The position numbers were made by a program, and so were the translations under genes. A model generated the notes under the pieces. It saw nothing but the letters and a program-made list of their open reading frames with translations. It did no database searches and had not been told where the DNA came from. From positions 1 to 22,513 of the IMG/VR virus record IMGVR_UViG_3300023198_001213: 22,513 nt of DNA. One strand, 5' to 3'. Below are positions 1-6,426 of the stretch, in pieces. The first letter of the stretch is position 1. Each line of letters begins with the position of its first letter. Source of the DNA: a virus.

Positions 1-275
1 CCCAGCCGCCGCCGCACCAGGCGGCGCAGCCAGCCGGCGGCCCGGGCCGGCCTGGTGTGCGTGGCCGCCCTGGCCTCGGCCGCCGCCAGCCACTCCAGCA
101 TCGGGCGCTGATGCGGGCCGGGTGCCACTGCTGCGACGATGGTCTGGTGCCAGTCCAGCACCAGGCGGCGCACCCTGGCCACGTCGCCACATGCAACCGC
201 ACCGTTGACCGAGGCGATGCAGTTGCACAGCACCTCCTTCGGCAAGCGGTCCAGCTGCCAACGGTCGGTGGTCAC
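1..275 (-). CDS. hypothetical protein, C-terminus cut by window edge
   Basis: An open frame starts with GTG at 275 and stays open to base 1, giving at least 91 residues. It begins MTTDRWQLDRLPKEV and is rich in Ala, Arg and Leu, with predicted helices and a basic end (WLRRLVRRRLG). The start is supported by a GTGA overlap with the stop of the gene before it (272-274) and by a GGGGAG stretch just upstream, although the spacing is very short. Reading frame and third-position GC bias match the neighbouring minus-strand genes. I recognise no family. It is the last visible member of the left-arm operon and continues outside the window. Confidence 0.6.
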   Translation of the reverse strand, partial: MTTDRWQLDRLPKEVLCNCIASVNGAVACGDVARVRRLVLDWHQTIVAAVAPGPHQRPMLEWLAAAEARAATHTRPARAAGWLRRLVRRRL

Positions 276-541
276 AGCTCCCCGGCTGGCTTGTGTGGCG
301 GGCGCACGCTGGGCATCGGGCACACCTCTTCCAGCGTGTTCAGCGCAGCGCACATCGCAGCGTTCGCGGTGCGCACCTGGGAGCGTGCCAGTTCGAGCGC
401 AAGCTCCTGGTCGCACGGTGCGGTCTCCTGCATCTGCTCGACCGTGTAGTACAGGCGGCGCGTGATGGCTTCCGCCTCGCGCGTGATGTGCAGCACGGCG
501 CCCCACTGCTCTATCGGTTGTCTGCTGCGCATGAGGGCCAT
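272..541 (-). CDS. small helical hypothetical protein (89 aa)
   Basis: ATG at 541 follows a strong ribosome binding site (GGGGAGG, 4 nt before the start), which decides this start over a longer open frame reaching back to 706. The product begins MALMRSRQPIEQWGAV and is almost wholly helical, with an amphipathic stretch at roughly residues 15-70 (EAEAITRRLYYTVEQ, then ELALELARSQVRTANAA) that could form a coiled coil or helical hairpin. It has no signal peptide, membrane span or metal site. Its stop overlaps the GTG of the next gene, implying coupled translation. Function unknown; it is one of several small helical genes in this arm. Confidence 0.65.
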   Translation of the reverse strand: MALMRSRQPIEQWGAVLHITREAEAITRRLYYTVEQMQETAPCDQELALELARSQVRTANAAMCAALNTLEEVCPMPSVRPPHKPAGEL

Positions 542-596
542 TCTACCTCCCCGTGTCGTGGCCGGCCAAAGTAGCCAGGGTGTCCACCCTGCCAGG

Positions 597-818
597 TTAT
601 GCGTCCCCCGGGATGCGTGTGGCCCAGTAGCTCTGGTCGGTGTCGCATACCCAGAGGTGGAACTGCCCAGCGTGCACCGGGTGGACGACGGCGATGCGCC
701 CAGCACGGCGCAGTCGAGCCGGCCGCTCGGTGCAGGGGACCGGCCCGCGGAGGGCGTCGTACCTGTACCAGCCAGTCGCGCACGACTGCATCTCGGGGAG
801 GCCGCTACTGCTCGTCAT
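597..818 (-). CDS. small hypothetical protein (73 aa)
   Basis: ATG at 818 lies 14 nt inside the 3' end of the upstream gene (which stops at 805), so translation is probably coupled. No clear ribosome binding site is visible. The product starts MTSSSGLPEMQSCATGWYRY and looks like a compact beta-rich domain with many aromatic residues (WYRY, FHLWVC, SYWATR) and three cysteines. A longer open frame begins at 857, but the extra residues overlap the upstream gene and do not look like natural coding sequence. I do not recognise the family. Confidence 0.5.
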   Translation of the reverse strand: MTSSSGLPEMQSCATGWYRYDALRGPVPCTERPARLRRAGRIAVVHPVHAGQFHLWVCDTDQSYWATRIPGDA

Positions 819-1299
819 CTTGCGCGCATGATGACGCGCGTTCGGTGTCGGGTGCAAGTTCGTCGGCCGTGCACCCTTGCGCCGCGCAGCACAGCAGCGC
901 GCCCATCACCACCTCGGGGTCGTCGCGCCACTCGTCCGCTGACCAGAAGCCGATCTCGCGGCCGGTCGCGTCGAGCACATGCACGTCGCCGCCCGCCACA
1001 CGGTCTTCGCCGTGGCTGACAATGCGACATCCGTTCACCAGCGTCAGCTCCACGCCGTCGTCGCCCACCGTGCAAGGCGGCGGAGCCGGCGGCCGGCTGC
1101 CACCGGCGGCCACGTCGGCCGCTGCTGCGTACACTTCCGCCGCCGCCTCGTGCGCTTCGGCCAGGGCGGTGACACACGCACCGTACGACATGGTCGGCTG
1201 CTTCGTGGCCGCGCGTGCCTTGCGTGCCTCGGTGAGACAGCGCTTGGCGTTGTCACGCAGCCACATCACCAGCAGGTCTTCCTTCAGCTTGCGTCCCAT
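805..1299 (-). CDS. hypothetical two-domain protein (164 aa)
   Basis: ATG at 1299 lies 4 nt after the stop of the upstream gene; no convincing ribosome binding site is seen. Residues 1-65 are helical (LVMWLRDNAKRCLTEARKAR and an Ala-rich helix). A short Gly/Pro linker (GGSRPPAPPP, about residues 66-75) follows. Residues 76-145 look beta-rich and include GREIGFWSADEWRDDPEVV, followed by a short helix with a Cys pair (ALLCCAAQGC). The tail is acidic. This two-part layout suggests a real folded protein, but I recognise no family and assign no function. Confidence 0.6.
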   Translation of the reverse strand: MGRKLKEDLLVMWLRDNAKRCLTEARKARAATKQPTMSYGACVTALAEAHEAAAEVYAAAADVAAGGSRPPAPPPCTVGDDGVELTLVNGCRIVSHGEDRVAGGDVHVLDATGREIGFWSADEWRDDPEVVMGALLCCAAQGCTADELAPDTERASSCAQDDEQ

Positions 1300-1303
1300 G
1301 GCG

Positions 1304-1606
1304 CTAGGTTATGCGGCGGGCGTCCAGCGTGCACAGCGCGTTCGATGAGAGCGTGTCGGGCCTGGCGTCCGGGTCGTACCGGGTGACCACTCGCAGCACA
1401 GCCAAGATCACCAGCAGCAAGAACAGGAAGGCCAGCAGCGCGGTCGGCAGTGCGGCCACCGTACGGTCGCTCAGTTGCTGTTCGGGCGCGTCCTCGGGCT
1501 CGAACGAGAAGACCAGCGGCGGGTAGACTACTTGAACTTGCGAAGCAGGTGGCGCCGGTAACGCATCACCTTCCGCGTGAGCTTCGGCACCTTGACGTCT
1601 CGCCAT
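1304..1606 (-). CDS. single-span membrane protein, possible lysis accessory (holin or spanin candidate)
   Basis: The frame encodes 100 residues with a basic then Pro-rich N-terminus, an acidic stretch (EPEDAPEQQ, about 36-44), one strongly hydrophobic span at about 52-74 (ALLAFLFLLLVILAVLRVV) and a polar tail. Codon use looks like real coding right up to the endolysin stop at 1528, with no start codon at that point. The first usable ATG is at 1606, inside the endolysin gene, behind a GGCGAGGGCG stretch. A GTG at 1459 would give only 51 residues. Position directly after the endolysin and the single span suggest a lysis role, which is inference. The charge pattern suggests N-out/C-in. The start is uncertain; the membrane span is clear. 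Confidence 0.5.
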   Translation of the reverse strand: MARRQGAEAHAEGDALPAPPASQVQVVYPPLVFSFEPEDAPEQQLSDRTVAALPTALLAFLFLLLVILAVLRVVTRYDPDARPDTLSSNALCTLDARRIT

Positions 1607-2169
1607 CGCCCTCGCCTGTCCTTCCTCATGTTGCACCAGACGCCGGAGCGTCCGCCGCGAGCATAATTGTTGAAGCCCTGGTACGACGACAGCCACCGAG
1701 CGAACAGCGCCGAGTGACCGGTGCGCTTCCGACACATCTTGCGGTTCGCCGTGATGCTCGCCGCCATGCGCCGCAGATTGTATGCGCCGTTCTGTAGCTC
1801 GGCTATCCGTGCGCGACACCCTGGTGACTGCAGCCCTCCGTCGCGGCATGCCTTCCGGTGGTAGGCGTTGATCTGTCCCAGCCCGACGTAGAAGCCCGAG
1901 TGATGCTTGAACGTCAGCGTCTCGTTGCAGGTGCGCCCCGTCTCGTTCCAGACAATGGCGATGCCGGTGTAGGGGCAGAAGCTACGCTCGCGCGCCTGCT
2001 TCTGCAGGATGCCCGCCCAGAGCTTGGCCTTCGCCGGGTTGAGGTGTGGGCACGCTTCCTTCCACGCACGTTCCACGCGGCGCACCGACACGTCGCGCGC
2101 CTGTGCACTGGGCAGCGCGAAGCCCAGTGCGGCGACGAGTAGGAGTAGCGCCGGGATGGCGCGTTGCAC
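1528..2169 (-). CDS. endolysin: exported lysozyme-fold / lytic transglycosylase-like (SLT) protein
   Basis: This probably cleaves peptidoglycan glycan strands during lysis. Residues 1-24 are a signal peptide or signal-anchor (MQRAIPALLLLVAALGFALP, then SAQA). The fold shows transglycosylase hallmarks in order: the catalytic-Glu motif VWNETGR (Glu76), GLGQIN (96-101), an AYNL helix (129-132) and a late SYQG motif (162-165). Seven cysteines after the signal fit disulfide bonding outside the cytoplasm. The last ~35 residues are very basic (RKDRRGRWRDVK and RYRRHLLRKFK), which may aid binding to the envelope. The start is GTG at 2169, immediately after the upstream stop (TGAGTG), with GGAGG five bases before. 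The exact bond cleaved cannot be told from sequence alone. Confidence 0.8.
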   Translation of the reverse strand: MQRAIPALLLLVAALGFALPSAQARDVSVRRVERAWKEACPHLNPAKAKLWAGILQKQARERSFCPYTGIAIVWNETGRTCNETLTFKHHSGFYVGLGQINAYHRKACRDGGLQSPGCRARIAELQNGAYNLRRMAASITANRKMCRKRTGHSALFARWLSSYQGFNNYARGGRSGVWCNMRKDRRGRWRDVKVPKLTRKVMRYRRHLLRKFK

Positions 2170-2766
2170 TCAGCCTCCGTCGCCGTTCGCGTGCAAGGTG
2201 GTGACGGTGGCGCGCTTCGGCTGGGGCTCGACGGCGCGGACGCGTTCGTCATGCTTCTCGATGTTGGCAGCGACCACGTCGTTGCAGCCATGTCGCAGCC
2301 AGCGACGCAGCTCAAGGGCTGCGTCTTTGCGCCCCTCGCGCAACTTCTTCTCGTAGCGTAGGACGTACTCCTCGTGCTCCATCCGAACTAGCGTGGCGCA
2401 GAGTTCGCAGTAGACCTTGGTCGCGTCTTTGGCTTGCGAGATGATGTAGCGGGCGGGCGCCCCGAAGGTGCGGCGCACGAGGTCCCACCAGCCTTCGCTC
2501 TGCCTCACCAGGAACGGCGGTTGCGTGGCGCGCGTCACCTTGTCCTGGCAGGTGATGCACAGCCGGCGCCCGTCACCGTCGTGCGTGCCCTGGCGCACGC
2601 TGACGGCGCGCGCTGCGCTGCGTTCCTTCTCCAGCTCGGCCAGTTCCGCGGTCTCGTGCTCCTTGCGCGCGACCTCGGCCTTGCGCCAGAGCCAGAGGCC
2701 CAGCGGCAACACGACGGCCAGCACGGCTAGACCAACGAGAGTCTCAAGTGTCGATACGTTCGGCAT
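2170..2766 (-). CDS. membrane-anchored protein with two CxxC pairs (198 aa)
   Basis: ATG at 2766 has a good ribosome binding site (AGGGGTGA). Residues 7-27 form a hydrophobic span (LVGLAVLAVVLPLGLWLW), followed by a basic/acidic helix (about 28-55, likely coiled coil). Two cysteine pairs follow, CITC (70-73) and CELC (120-123), about 46 residues apart, which could bind one zinc or form disulfides. A highly charged helix and polar tail end the protein. It sits directly upstream of the endolysin with adjoining stop and start, so it may belong to the lysis group. It is longer than typical small holins and I do not recognise the family. Confidence 0.65.
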   Translation of the reverse strand: MPNVSTLETLVGLAVLAVVLPLGLWLWRKAEVARKEHETAELAELEKERSAARAVSVRQGTHDGDGRRLCITCQDKVTRATQPPFLVRQSEGWWDLVRRTFGAPARYIISQAKDATKVYCELCATLVRMEHEEYVLRYEKKLREGRKDAALELRRWLRHGCNDVVAANIEKHDERVRAVEPQPKRATVTTLHANGDGG

Positions 2767-2914
2767 GGCTCACCCCTTCGTCGTAAGCATCGCAGGTTCC
2801 CCAGTTCCGCCATCGGTAGCCACGCGAGGCGCGCGCGGTCAAGGTTACTGCTGACACGGTGCGTCATGGGTCGTTCGTAAGTGCGCGAACGCGCGGGACT
2901 ATGCGTTGCGCCGC

Positions 2915-3073
2915 CTACCTCTTGTTCGGCCCGCCGACTCGACGCAGTGTGCGCAGCAGCCAGGTCGCACCGTCCATCGCCACGATGAGCGGCTGTGTCA
3001 GCGCCAGACCGAGCGCCTGCCCCGCGACGCGTGCTAGGTCGACTCGCCTGGCGGGAGCTTGCACCCGGGACAC
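2915..3073 (-). CDS. small hypothetical protein overlapping the zinc-site gene (52 aa)
   Basis: The frame from a GTG at 3073 (GGAAG eight bases before) runs 52 residues and overlaps the end of the upstream gene by 40 nt. A second GTG at 3064 would give 49 residues. The part beyond the overlap looks like real coding: an amphipathic or mildly hydrophobic stretch (ALGLALTQPLIVAMDGATWL) and a basic tail ending GGPNKR. It could be membrane-associated. There is no recognisable family, and the short length keeps confidence modest. Confidence 0.4.
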   Translation of the reverse strand: MSRVQAPARRVDLARVAGQALGLALTQPLIVAMDGATWLLRTLRRVGGPNKR

Positions 3074-3375
3074 ACTGGGGTCTTCCGTCGGTGCGGTAGG
3101 TCGTAGCAGACTCCGCACAGCTTCCCGGGACGCTTCGCGCTGCGCCCGGGCAAACTGATCTGCTCCCCGGGGTGCTCCTCCTCGCTGGTGCAGGCTCGAC
3201 ACAGGCCGGGTCCGCGCAGGTCGAACGTGCTCAGCGGCTTCAGCATCCCGCACAGCGTGCACCGCTTCCGCGGGACGTGCATGCGGCACAACCGCCGACC
3301 GCCGCGAAGGAGCGTGGCGATGTTGGTGCACGGTGTTCCGTCTATTCTGATTGCTTCGCATCGCCTCTTGTCCAC
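3034..3375 (-). CDS. cysteine-rich protein with three zinc-site candidates (113 aa)
   Basis: The start is GTG at 3375, five bases after the previous stop (3381). Three cysteine groups occur in order: C6, C16, C30 and H33 (motif C-x9-C-x13-C-x2-H); C39, C42, C59 and C62 (CTLCGMLKPLSTF then LCRAC); and C87, C90, C102 and C105 (LCGVC then VCPGC). Each has the spacing of a zinc-binding site. The middle motif resembles the zinc ribbon seen at the start of some phage HNH or endonuclease VII-like proteins, but no nuclease domain follows. DNA, RNA or protein binding is an inference from the zinc sites only. The spacer carries a basic patch (GRSAKRPGK). Confidence 0.65.
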   Translation of the reverse strand: MDKRRCEAIRIDGTPCTNIATLLRGGRRLCRMHVPRKRCTLCGMLKPLSTFDLRGPGLCRACTSEEEHPGEQISLPGRSAKRPGKLCGVCYDLPHRRKTPVCPGCKLPPGEST

Positions 3376-3380
3376 CCGCG

Positions 3381-3689
3381 CTAGTCTACCAGCAGCAGCC
3401 GCGCAGCGCCTTCATACTCCTGCATCGCGTCACACAGCTCTGCGCACAGCTCACGCGCTCGCGCGCCGTTCTCACCGGTGCCGTCGAGAAAGATGCGTGC
3501 TTGAAACACGGCCGACGTCACGGTGCGGAAGGTGGCCGGCGTCTTCGGCCGTGCGATTGCGGCGGCGAACGCCTGTACCATGCGGTCCTTCACTGGCCAG
3601 CTTCCCGACACGAACTGCAGCTCGGCCAGCAGCGCCTCGAACTGAGGGCGTAGCTCGTCCAGCGGTAGCAGCTCCACATTCCCGAACAC
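3381..3689 (-). CDS. hypothetical helical protein (102 aa)
   Basis: The frame opens with GTG at 3689, one base after the TAG of the upstream gene, so translation is likely coupled. The product starts MFGNVELLPLDELRPQFEAL and is helical and soluble, with repeated hydrophobic heptad-like spacing (ALLAELQFV, then AVFQARIFLD, then CAELCDAMQEYEGAARLLLV). It lacks a signal, membrane span or metal site. Composition and codon use match the neighbours. I recognise no family. Confidence 0.6.
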   Translation of the reverse strand: MFGNVELLPLDELRPQFEALLAELQFVSGSWPVKDRMVQAFAAAIARPKTPATFRTVTSAVFQARIFLDGTGENGARARELCAELCDAMQEYEGAARLLLVD

Positions 3690-3690
3690 G

Positions 3691-3999
3691 CTACATCCCG
3701 TCCGACAGCATGGCGGCGGCGGTGCCCAGCACAGCCAGCTCGGCCTCGGCCTTGTCCAGCACGGTGTCCAGTGCGACGTCGTGGGGCGGCCCGCCCAGCG
3801 TGGCGTGGAGTCGGCGCGTCTCGTTCACCACGACGCCGAGGTGGCGCACGTCCACCGGGCGCACCGCTTGCTCCTGCTCCTCCTGGCGCACCGCGAGGGC
3901 TGTGCTGGCGAAGAGCAGGGTGCTCGTCGCAGTACCGCCGGCCCTGGTGAAGTGGTCGAGCACCTGGCTCGCAACCCACCGGACCCGGCCGCGGGTCAT
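3691..3999 (-). CDS. hypothetical helical protein (102 aa)
   Basis: ATG at 3999 overlaps the stop of the upstream gene (ATGA at 3996-3999), which picks it over a longer open frame beginning at 4209. The product begins MTRGRVRWVASQVLDHFTR and is helical throughout, with a central segment (ALAVRQEEQEQAVRPVDVRH) and a C-terminal amphipathic helix (DTVLDKAEAELAVLGTAAA). No signal, membrane span or known catalytic motif is visible. It is one of four consecutive small helical genes between 3381 and 4686 read as one coupled unit. Confidence 0.6.
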   Translation of the reverse strand: MTRGRVRWVASQVLDHFTRAGGTATSTLLFASTALAVRQEEQEQAVRPVDVRHLGVVVNETRRLHATLGGPPHDVALDTVLDKAEAELAVLGTAAAMLSDGM

Positions 4000-4433
4000 G
4001 GTGCGGCCCCCGCGAGGGCTTCGCGTAGCCGGAGCAGGGTGCGCTCCCCGGCGGCCAGGTGGTCGGGCCAGCGGTCCGCCTGGCGCGCCAGCACGAGCAG
4101 CGCCTCCAGGTGCGTCACCATGCGGTGTGCTCCTTCCAGGGCCTTCTCGTCGTGGCGCTTGCGCACCTCGCATCGGCAGTACAGGAACGCGCGGTGTGCG
4201 CCGTTCCACGCCTCGGTCGTTGCAGCGCGGTCGACATGCGCCGCTATGTTATGCACGGCGCCGCTGGCTTGATTGGCGGCCGATGCAGCGTTCAGCAGGC
4301 TAGCGAGCGGGTGGTCGTCGCTTGTAGCGAAGCCCGATGGTGGCGTCTCGCTTCTGGGGCGCTGGTTCGGGCGGTGGCGGGTAGGCGCGCTCGATTGCTG
4401 CGGAGAGGGCCTTGATGCGGACGGTCGGTGCAT
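3996..4433 (-). CDS. hypothetical helical protein, start uncertain (145 aa from ATG 4433)
   Basis: The reliable part is the C-terminal ~110 residues, which are helical and soluble (LASLLNAASAANQASGAVHN, CEVRKRHDEKALEGAHRMV, LRLREALAGAAP). Coding-like sequence continues up to the stop of the upstream gene at 4300, but the only in-frame ATG before that is at 4433, inside the upstream gene. That ATG has a strong GGGGAG seven bases before it. The 44 overlapped codons read as a Ser/Arg/Pro-rich string. A GTG at 4256 would give 86 residues but has no ribosome binding site. The 3' end overlaps the next gene by ATGA. Confidence 0.45.
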   Translation of the reverse strand: MHRPSASRPSPQQSSAPTRHRPNQRPRSETPPSGFATSDDHPLASLLNAASAANQASGAVHNIAAHVDRAATTEAWNGAHRAFLYCRCEVRKRHDEKALEGAHRMVTHLEALLVLARQADRWPDHLAAGERTLLRLREALAGAAP

Positions 4434-4686
4434 GGAGAAGCTCCCCAGGTAGGCCGGCCTCCGACGCAGCGCGCAGACAGGTGCCCAGCGCGGACAGCGC
4501 CACGCGAAGCGCCTGCTTCTTCCCCTCGGCTGTGGACGCCTTGCGTGCGCGTCGCCAGGCGATGCCGCACTGCTCCCAGCGCCGGTGGAGCTTGGCCGCC
4601 TCGTCGGGCGGGAGCGCGCGAGCGGCGGTGCGCAGCGCGTCAAGCGAATGCCAGGTCTGCCGGAGGTCGGTGGCGAGGTCGGTCAT
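4300..4686 (-). CDS. hypothetical helical protein, first gene of the left arm (128 aa)
   Basis: ATG at 4686 is the promoter-proximal gene of the minus-strand arm; its leader lies in the divergent region with the inverted repeat. The product starts MTDLATDLRQTWHSLDALR. It is strongly helical and basic, with Arg/Lys-rich stretches (AWRRARKASTAEGKKQ and LRYKRRPPAR at the end) and a Pro-rich segment (YPPPPEPAPQKR) before the C-terminus. It could bind nucleic acid through its charge, but no helix-turn-helix is clear. It lies next to the large terminase but on the other strand, and it does not look like a known small terminase. Confidence 0.65.
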   Translation of the reverse strand: MTDLATDLRQTWHSLDALRTAARALPPDEAAKLHRRWEQCGIAWRRARKASTAEGKKQALRVALSALGTCLRAASEAGLPGELLHAPTVRIKALSAAIERAYPPPPEPAPQKRDATIGLRYKRRPPAR

Positions 4687-4840
4687 GGTTTCATCTGTAG
4701 TCTACCGCAACAGATGAGGCAGGTGCAAGCGTTCGCGACGGTGCGTTGAGCGGCTAGCCGTGCGGGGCGGGCGGTGATACTTTGGACAGCGCGCGAAAAG
4801 AACCGCGCCAGGTAGAGGCACGTCGGGTCAAGGGCGAAGG
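4687..4840. promoter_or_regulatory. divergent intergenic region between the two arms
   Basis: These 154 bases separate the minus-strand small-gene arm from the plus-strand packaging and structural arm, so both transcripts may start here. It contains the 8-bp inverted repeat at 4691-4717, a possible extended -10 on the plus strand (TGATACTTT, 4775-4783) without a matching -35, and an AGGG six bases before the terminase ATG. Host promoter consensus is unknown, so promoter positions are inferred from the layout. Confidence 0.4.
4691..4717. repeat. perfect 8-bp inverted repeat, operator candidate
   Basis: TCATCTGT (4691-4698) and ACAGATGA (4710-4717) are exact reverse complements separated by 11 bases. 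The arm centres are 19 bases apart, about two DNA turns, as for a dimeric repressor site. It begins five bases before the first codon of the minus-strand arm (ATG at 4684-4686), so a bound protein or an RNA hairpin there could affect that gene. Confidence 0.35.
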
Positions 4841-6415
4841 ATGCAACAGACGCAAGACGGCTCAGCGTGGTGGGCGGATGAGGTACAGACCGCCCGCCGC
4901 AGTCGCGTCACGCTGGCTCAGCAGGACCCCAGCACGTTCATCGAGATGGTCATGCGCGACGAGTTCACCGGCAACCCGGTGGACCAGGCAGACTGTCACG
5001 TCGCCTGGCACAATGCGGTGACCGAGAACGACCGCGTCGTGCTGTTCGCCCACATCGAGAGCGGCAAGACGAACCAGTTCAGCATCGGTCGCACGATGTG
5101 GGAGCTGGGGCGCAACCGCAACCTCCGCGTCGCGCTGGTGAGCAACACCTATCACCAGGCGGAGAAGTCGGTGCGCGCGGTGGCCGAGTACATCGAGCAC
5201 AGCGAGATGCTCCAGGGCATCTTTCCCGAGCTGAAGCCAGACGAGCCGTGGACGAACGCCTACTTCAACGTCAAGTGCGACACCATCAAGAAAGACCCCA
5301 GCGTGCAGGCCGTCGGCGTGCACGGCAACATTCTCGGCGCCCGTCTCGACCTCGTCATACTTGACGACATTCTCGACTACGAGAACACGCTCACGCCGCG
5401 ACAGCGTCAGGACTTGTGGGACTGGTATCTCGCCACCTTCGCCGGCCGTCTCACCGCCAACGCGAAGGTCATTTGCATCGGCACCGCCTGGCACCCCGAC
5501 GACATCATGCACCGGTGGGAGCGTGAGAAGATGTGGCACACGGTGCGCACTCCGGTGCTGGACACCAGCGGCCAGCCCATCTGGCCCGCGCGATGGCCGC
5601 TCGAACGCGTCGAGGCGAAGCGTCAGGAGTTGGGCCCGTTGGAGTTTGCGCGGCAGATGCTTTGCAAGGCGCGCGACGACAGTGAGAGTCGCTTCAAGCA
5701 GGAGTGGATTGACCAGTGCATCGCCAACGGCGAGGGCTGCAGCCACGCGACAACGGTGCGCGACTTCTTTACAGACAACCCAGAGCAGCGCCCGGACTGG
5801 TGGGAAGCCGCAGACCAGGACGAGATGGAGGCGACCGCCCGGCTGCTGGGCGACGCGGGCGACTACTTCTCGGGCGACCACCCTGGCAAGTTCTTCACCG
5901 GGGTCGACCTCGCGGTGCAGCGTCACGCAGCCGCCGACGAGACTTGTCTGTTCACTCTGTACCAGCGCCCGGACGGGCGGCGCCAGGTGGTCAACATCCA
6001 AGCTGGCAAGTGGACCGGCCCGGAGATTGTGGACCGGGTGATCTCTACGCACCAGCGCTTCGGCAGCATCGTCGTGGTCGAGAACAATGCGGCCCAGGAC
6101 TTCATTCTACAGTTCGTTCGTCAGCAGGAGGTGACGGTGCCAGTGTTGCCGTTCACCACTGGCAAGAACAAGGCGCACCCCGAGTTCGGCGTTGAGAGCA
6201 TCGCCGCCGAGTTCGCTGCTGGGCGCTGGGTCATCCCCTCACACAATGGTCGCACGCGTCACGCTCAGGTGGACCGTTGGATTCAGGAGCTTCTCTTTTA
6301 CGACCCGCGAGCGCACACTGGTGACCGCCTGATGGCGTGCTGGTTTGCGCGAGAGATTGCGCGGCGCAGCGAAGGCATGAGCAACCAAGTCAGCGCGCGC
6401 GTTGTCGGCGTGTGA
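4841..6415 (+). CDS. terL: terminase large subunit (DNA packaging ATPase-nuclease)
   Basis: This is the motor that cuts phage DNA and drives it into the procapsid through the portal. Residues 70-77 (AHIESGKT) are a variant Walker A; LVILDD (171-176) is Walker B with its catalytic acid pair; GTAWHPDD (214-221) is the coupling motif of this family. The RNase H-like nuclease follows, with acidic residues in GVDLAVQ (Asp356), VVVENN (Glu414) and GDRLMACW (Asp495). The 524-residue length is normal. ATG at 4841 has AGGG six bases upstream. It opens the plus-strand arm and lies 11 bases before the portal gene. No recognisable small terminase precedes it. Confidence 0.95.
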   Translation: MQQTQDGSAWWADEVQTARRSRVTLAQQDPSTFIEMVMRDEFTGNPVDQADCHVAWHNAVTENDRVVLFAHIESGKTNQFSIGRTMWELGRNRNLRVALVSNTYHQAEKSVRAVAEYIEHSEMLQGIFPELKPDEPWTNAYFNVKCDTIKKDPSVQAVGVHGNILGARLDLVILDDILDYENTLTPRQRQDLWDWYLATFAGRLTANAKVICIGTAWHPDDIMHRWEREKMWHTVRTPVLDTSGQPIWPARWPLERVEAKRQELGPLEFARQMLCKARDDSESRFKQEWIDQCIANGEGCSHATTVRDFFTDNPEQRPDWWEAADQDEMEATARLLGDAGDYFSGDHPGKFFTGVDLAVQRHAAADETCLFTLYQRPDGRRQVVNIQAGKWTGPEIVDRVISTHQRFGSIVVVENNAAQDFILQFVRQQEVTVPVLPFTTGKNKAHPEFGVESIAAEFAAGRWVIPSHNGRTRHAQVDRWIQELLFYDPRAHTGDRLMACWFAREIARRSEGMSNQVSARVVGV

Positions 6416-6426
6416 AGGAAGGTACG

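Noticed and set aside
3188-4303. 371-codon plus-strand open frame across the left arm
   Set aside because: It is rich in Arg, Ser and Pro without structure, and it runs against several coupled minus-strand genes with proper starts.
4746-4783. TTGAGC and TACTTT as a classical promoter pair
   Set aside because: The spacing is 26 bases, far from 17; only the extended -10-like piece is worth noting.
4782-5021. Small plus-strand open frame before the terminase as a small terminase
   Set aside because: It overlaps the true terminase start in another frame, has no ribosome binding site and reads as an unstructured Arg-rich string.
4862-6052. Long minus-strand open frame opposite the large terminase
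   Set aside because: Composition (Val/Leu/His/Arg-rich, no motifs) fits an antisense shadow of the clearly identified terminase.
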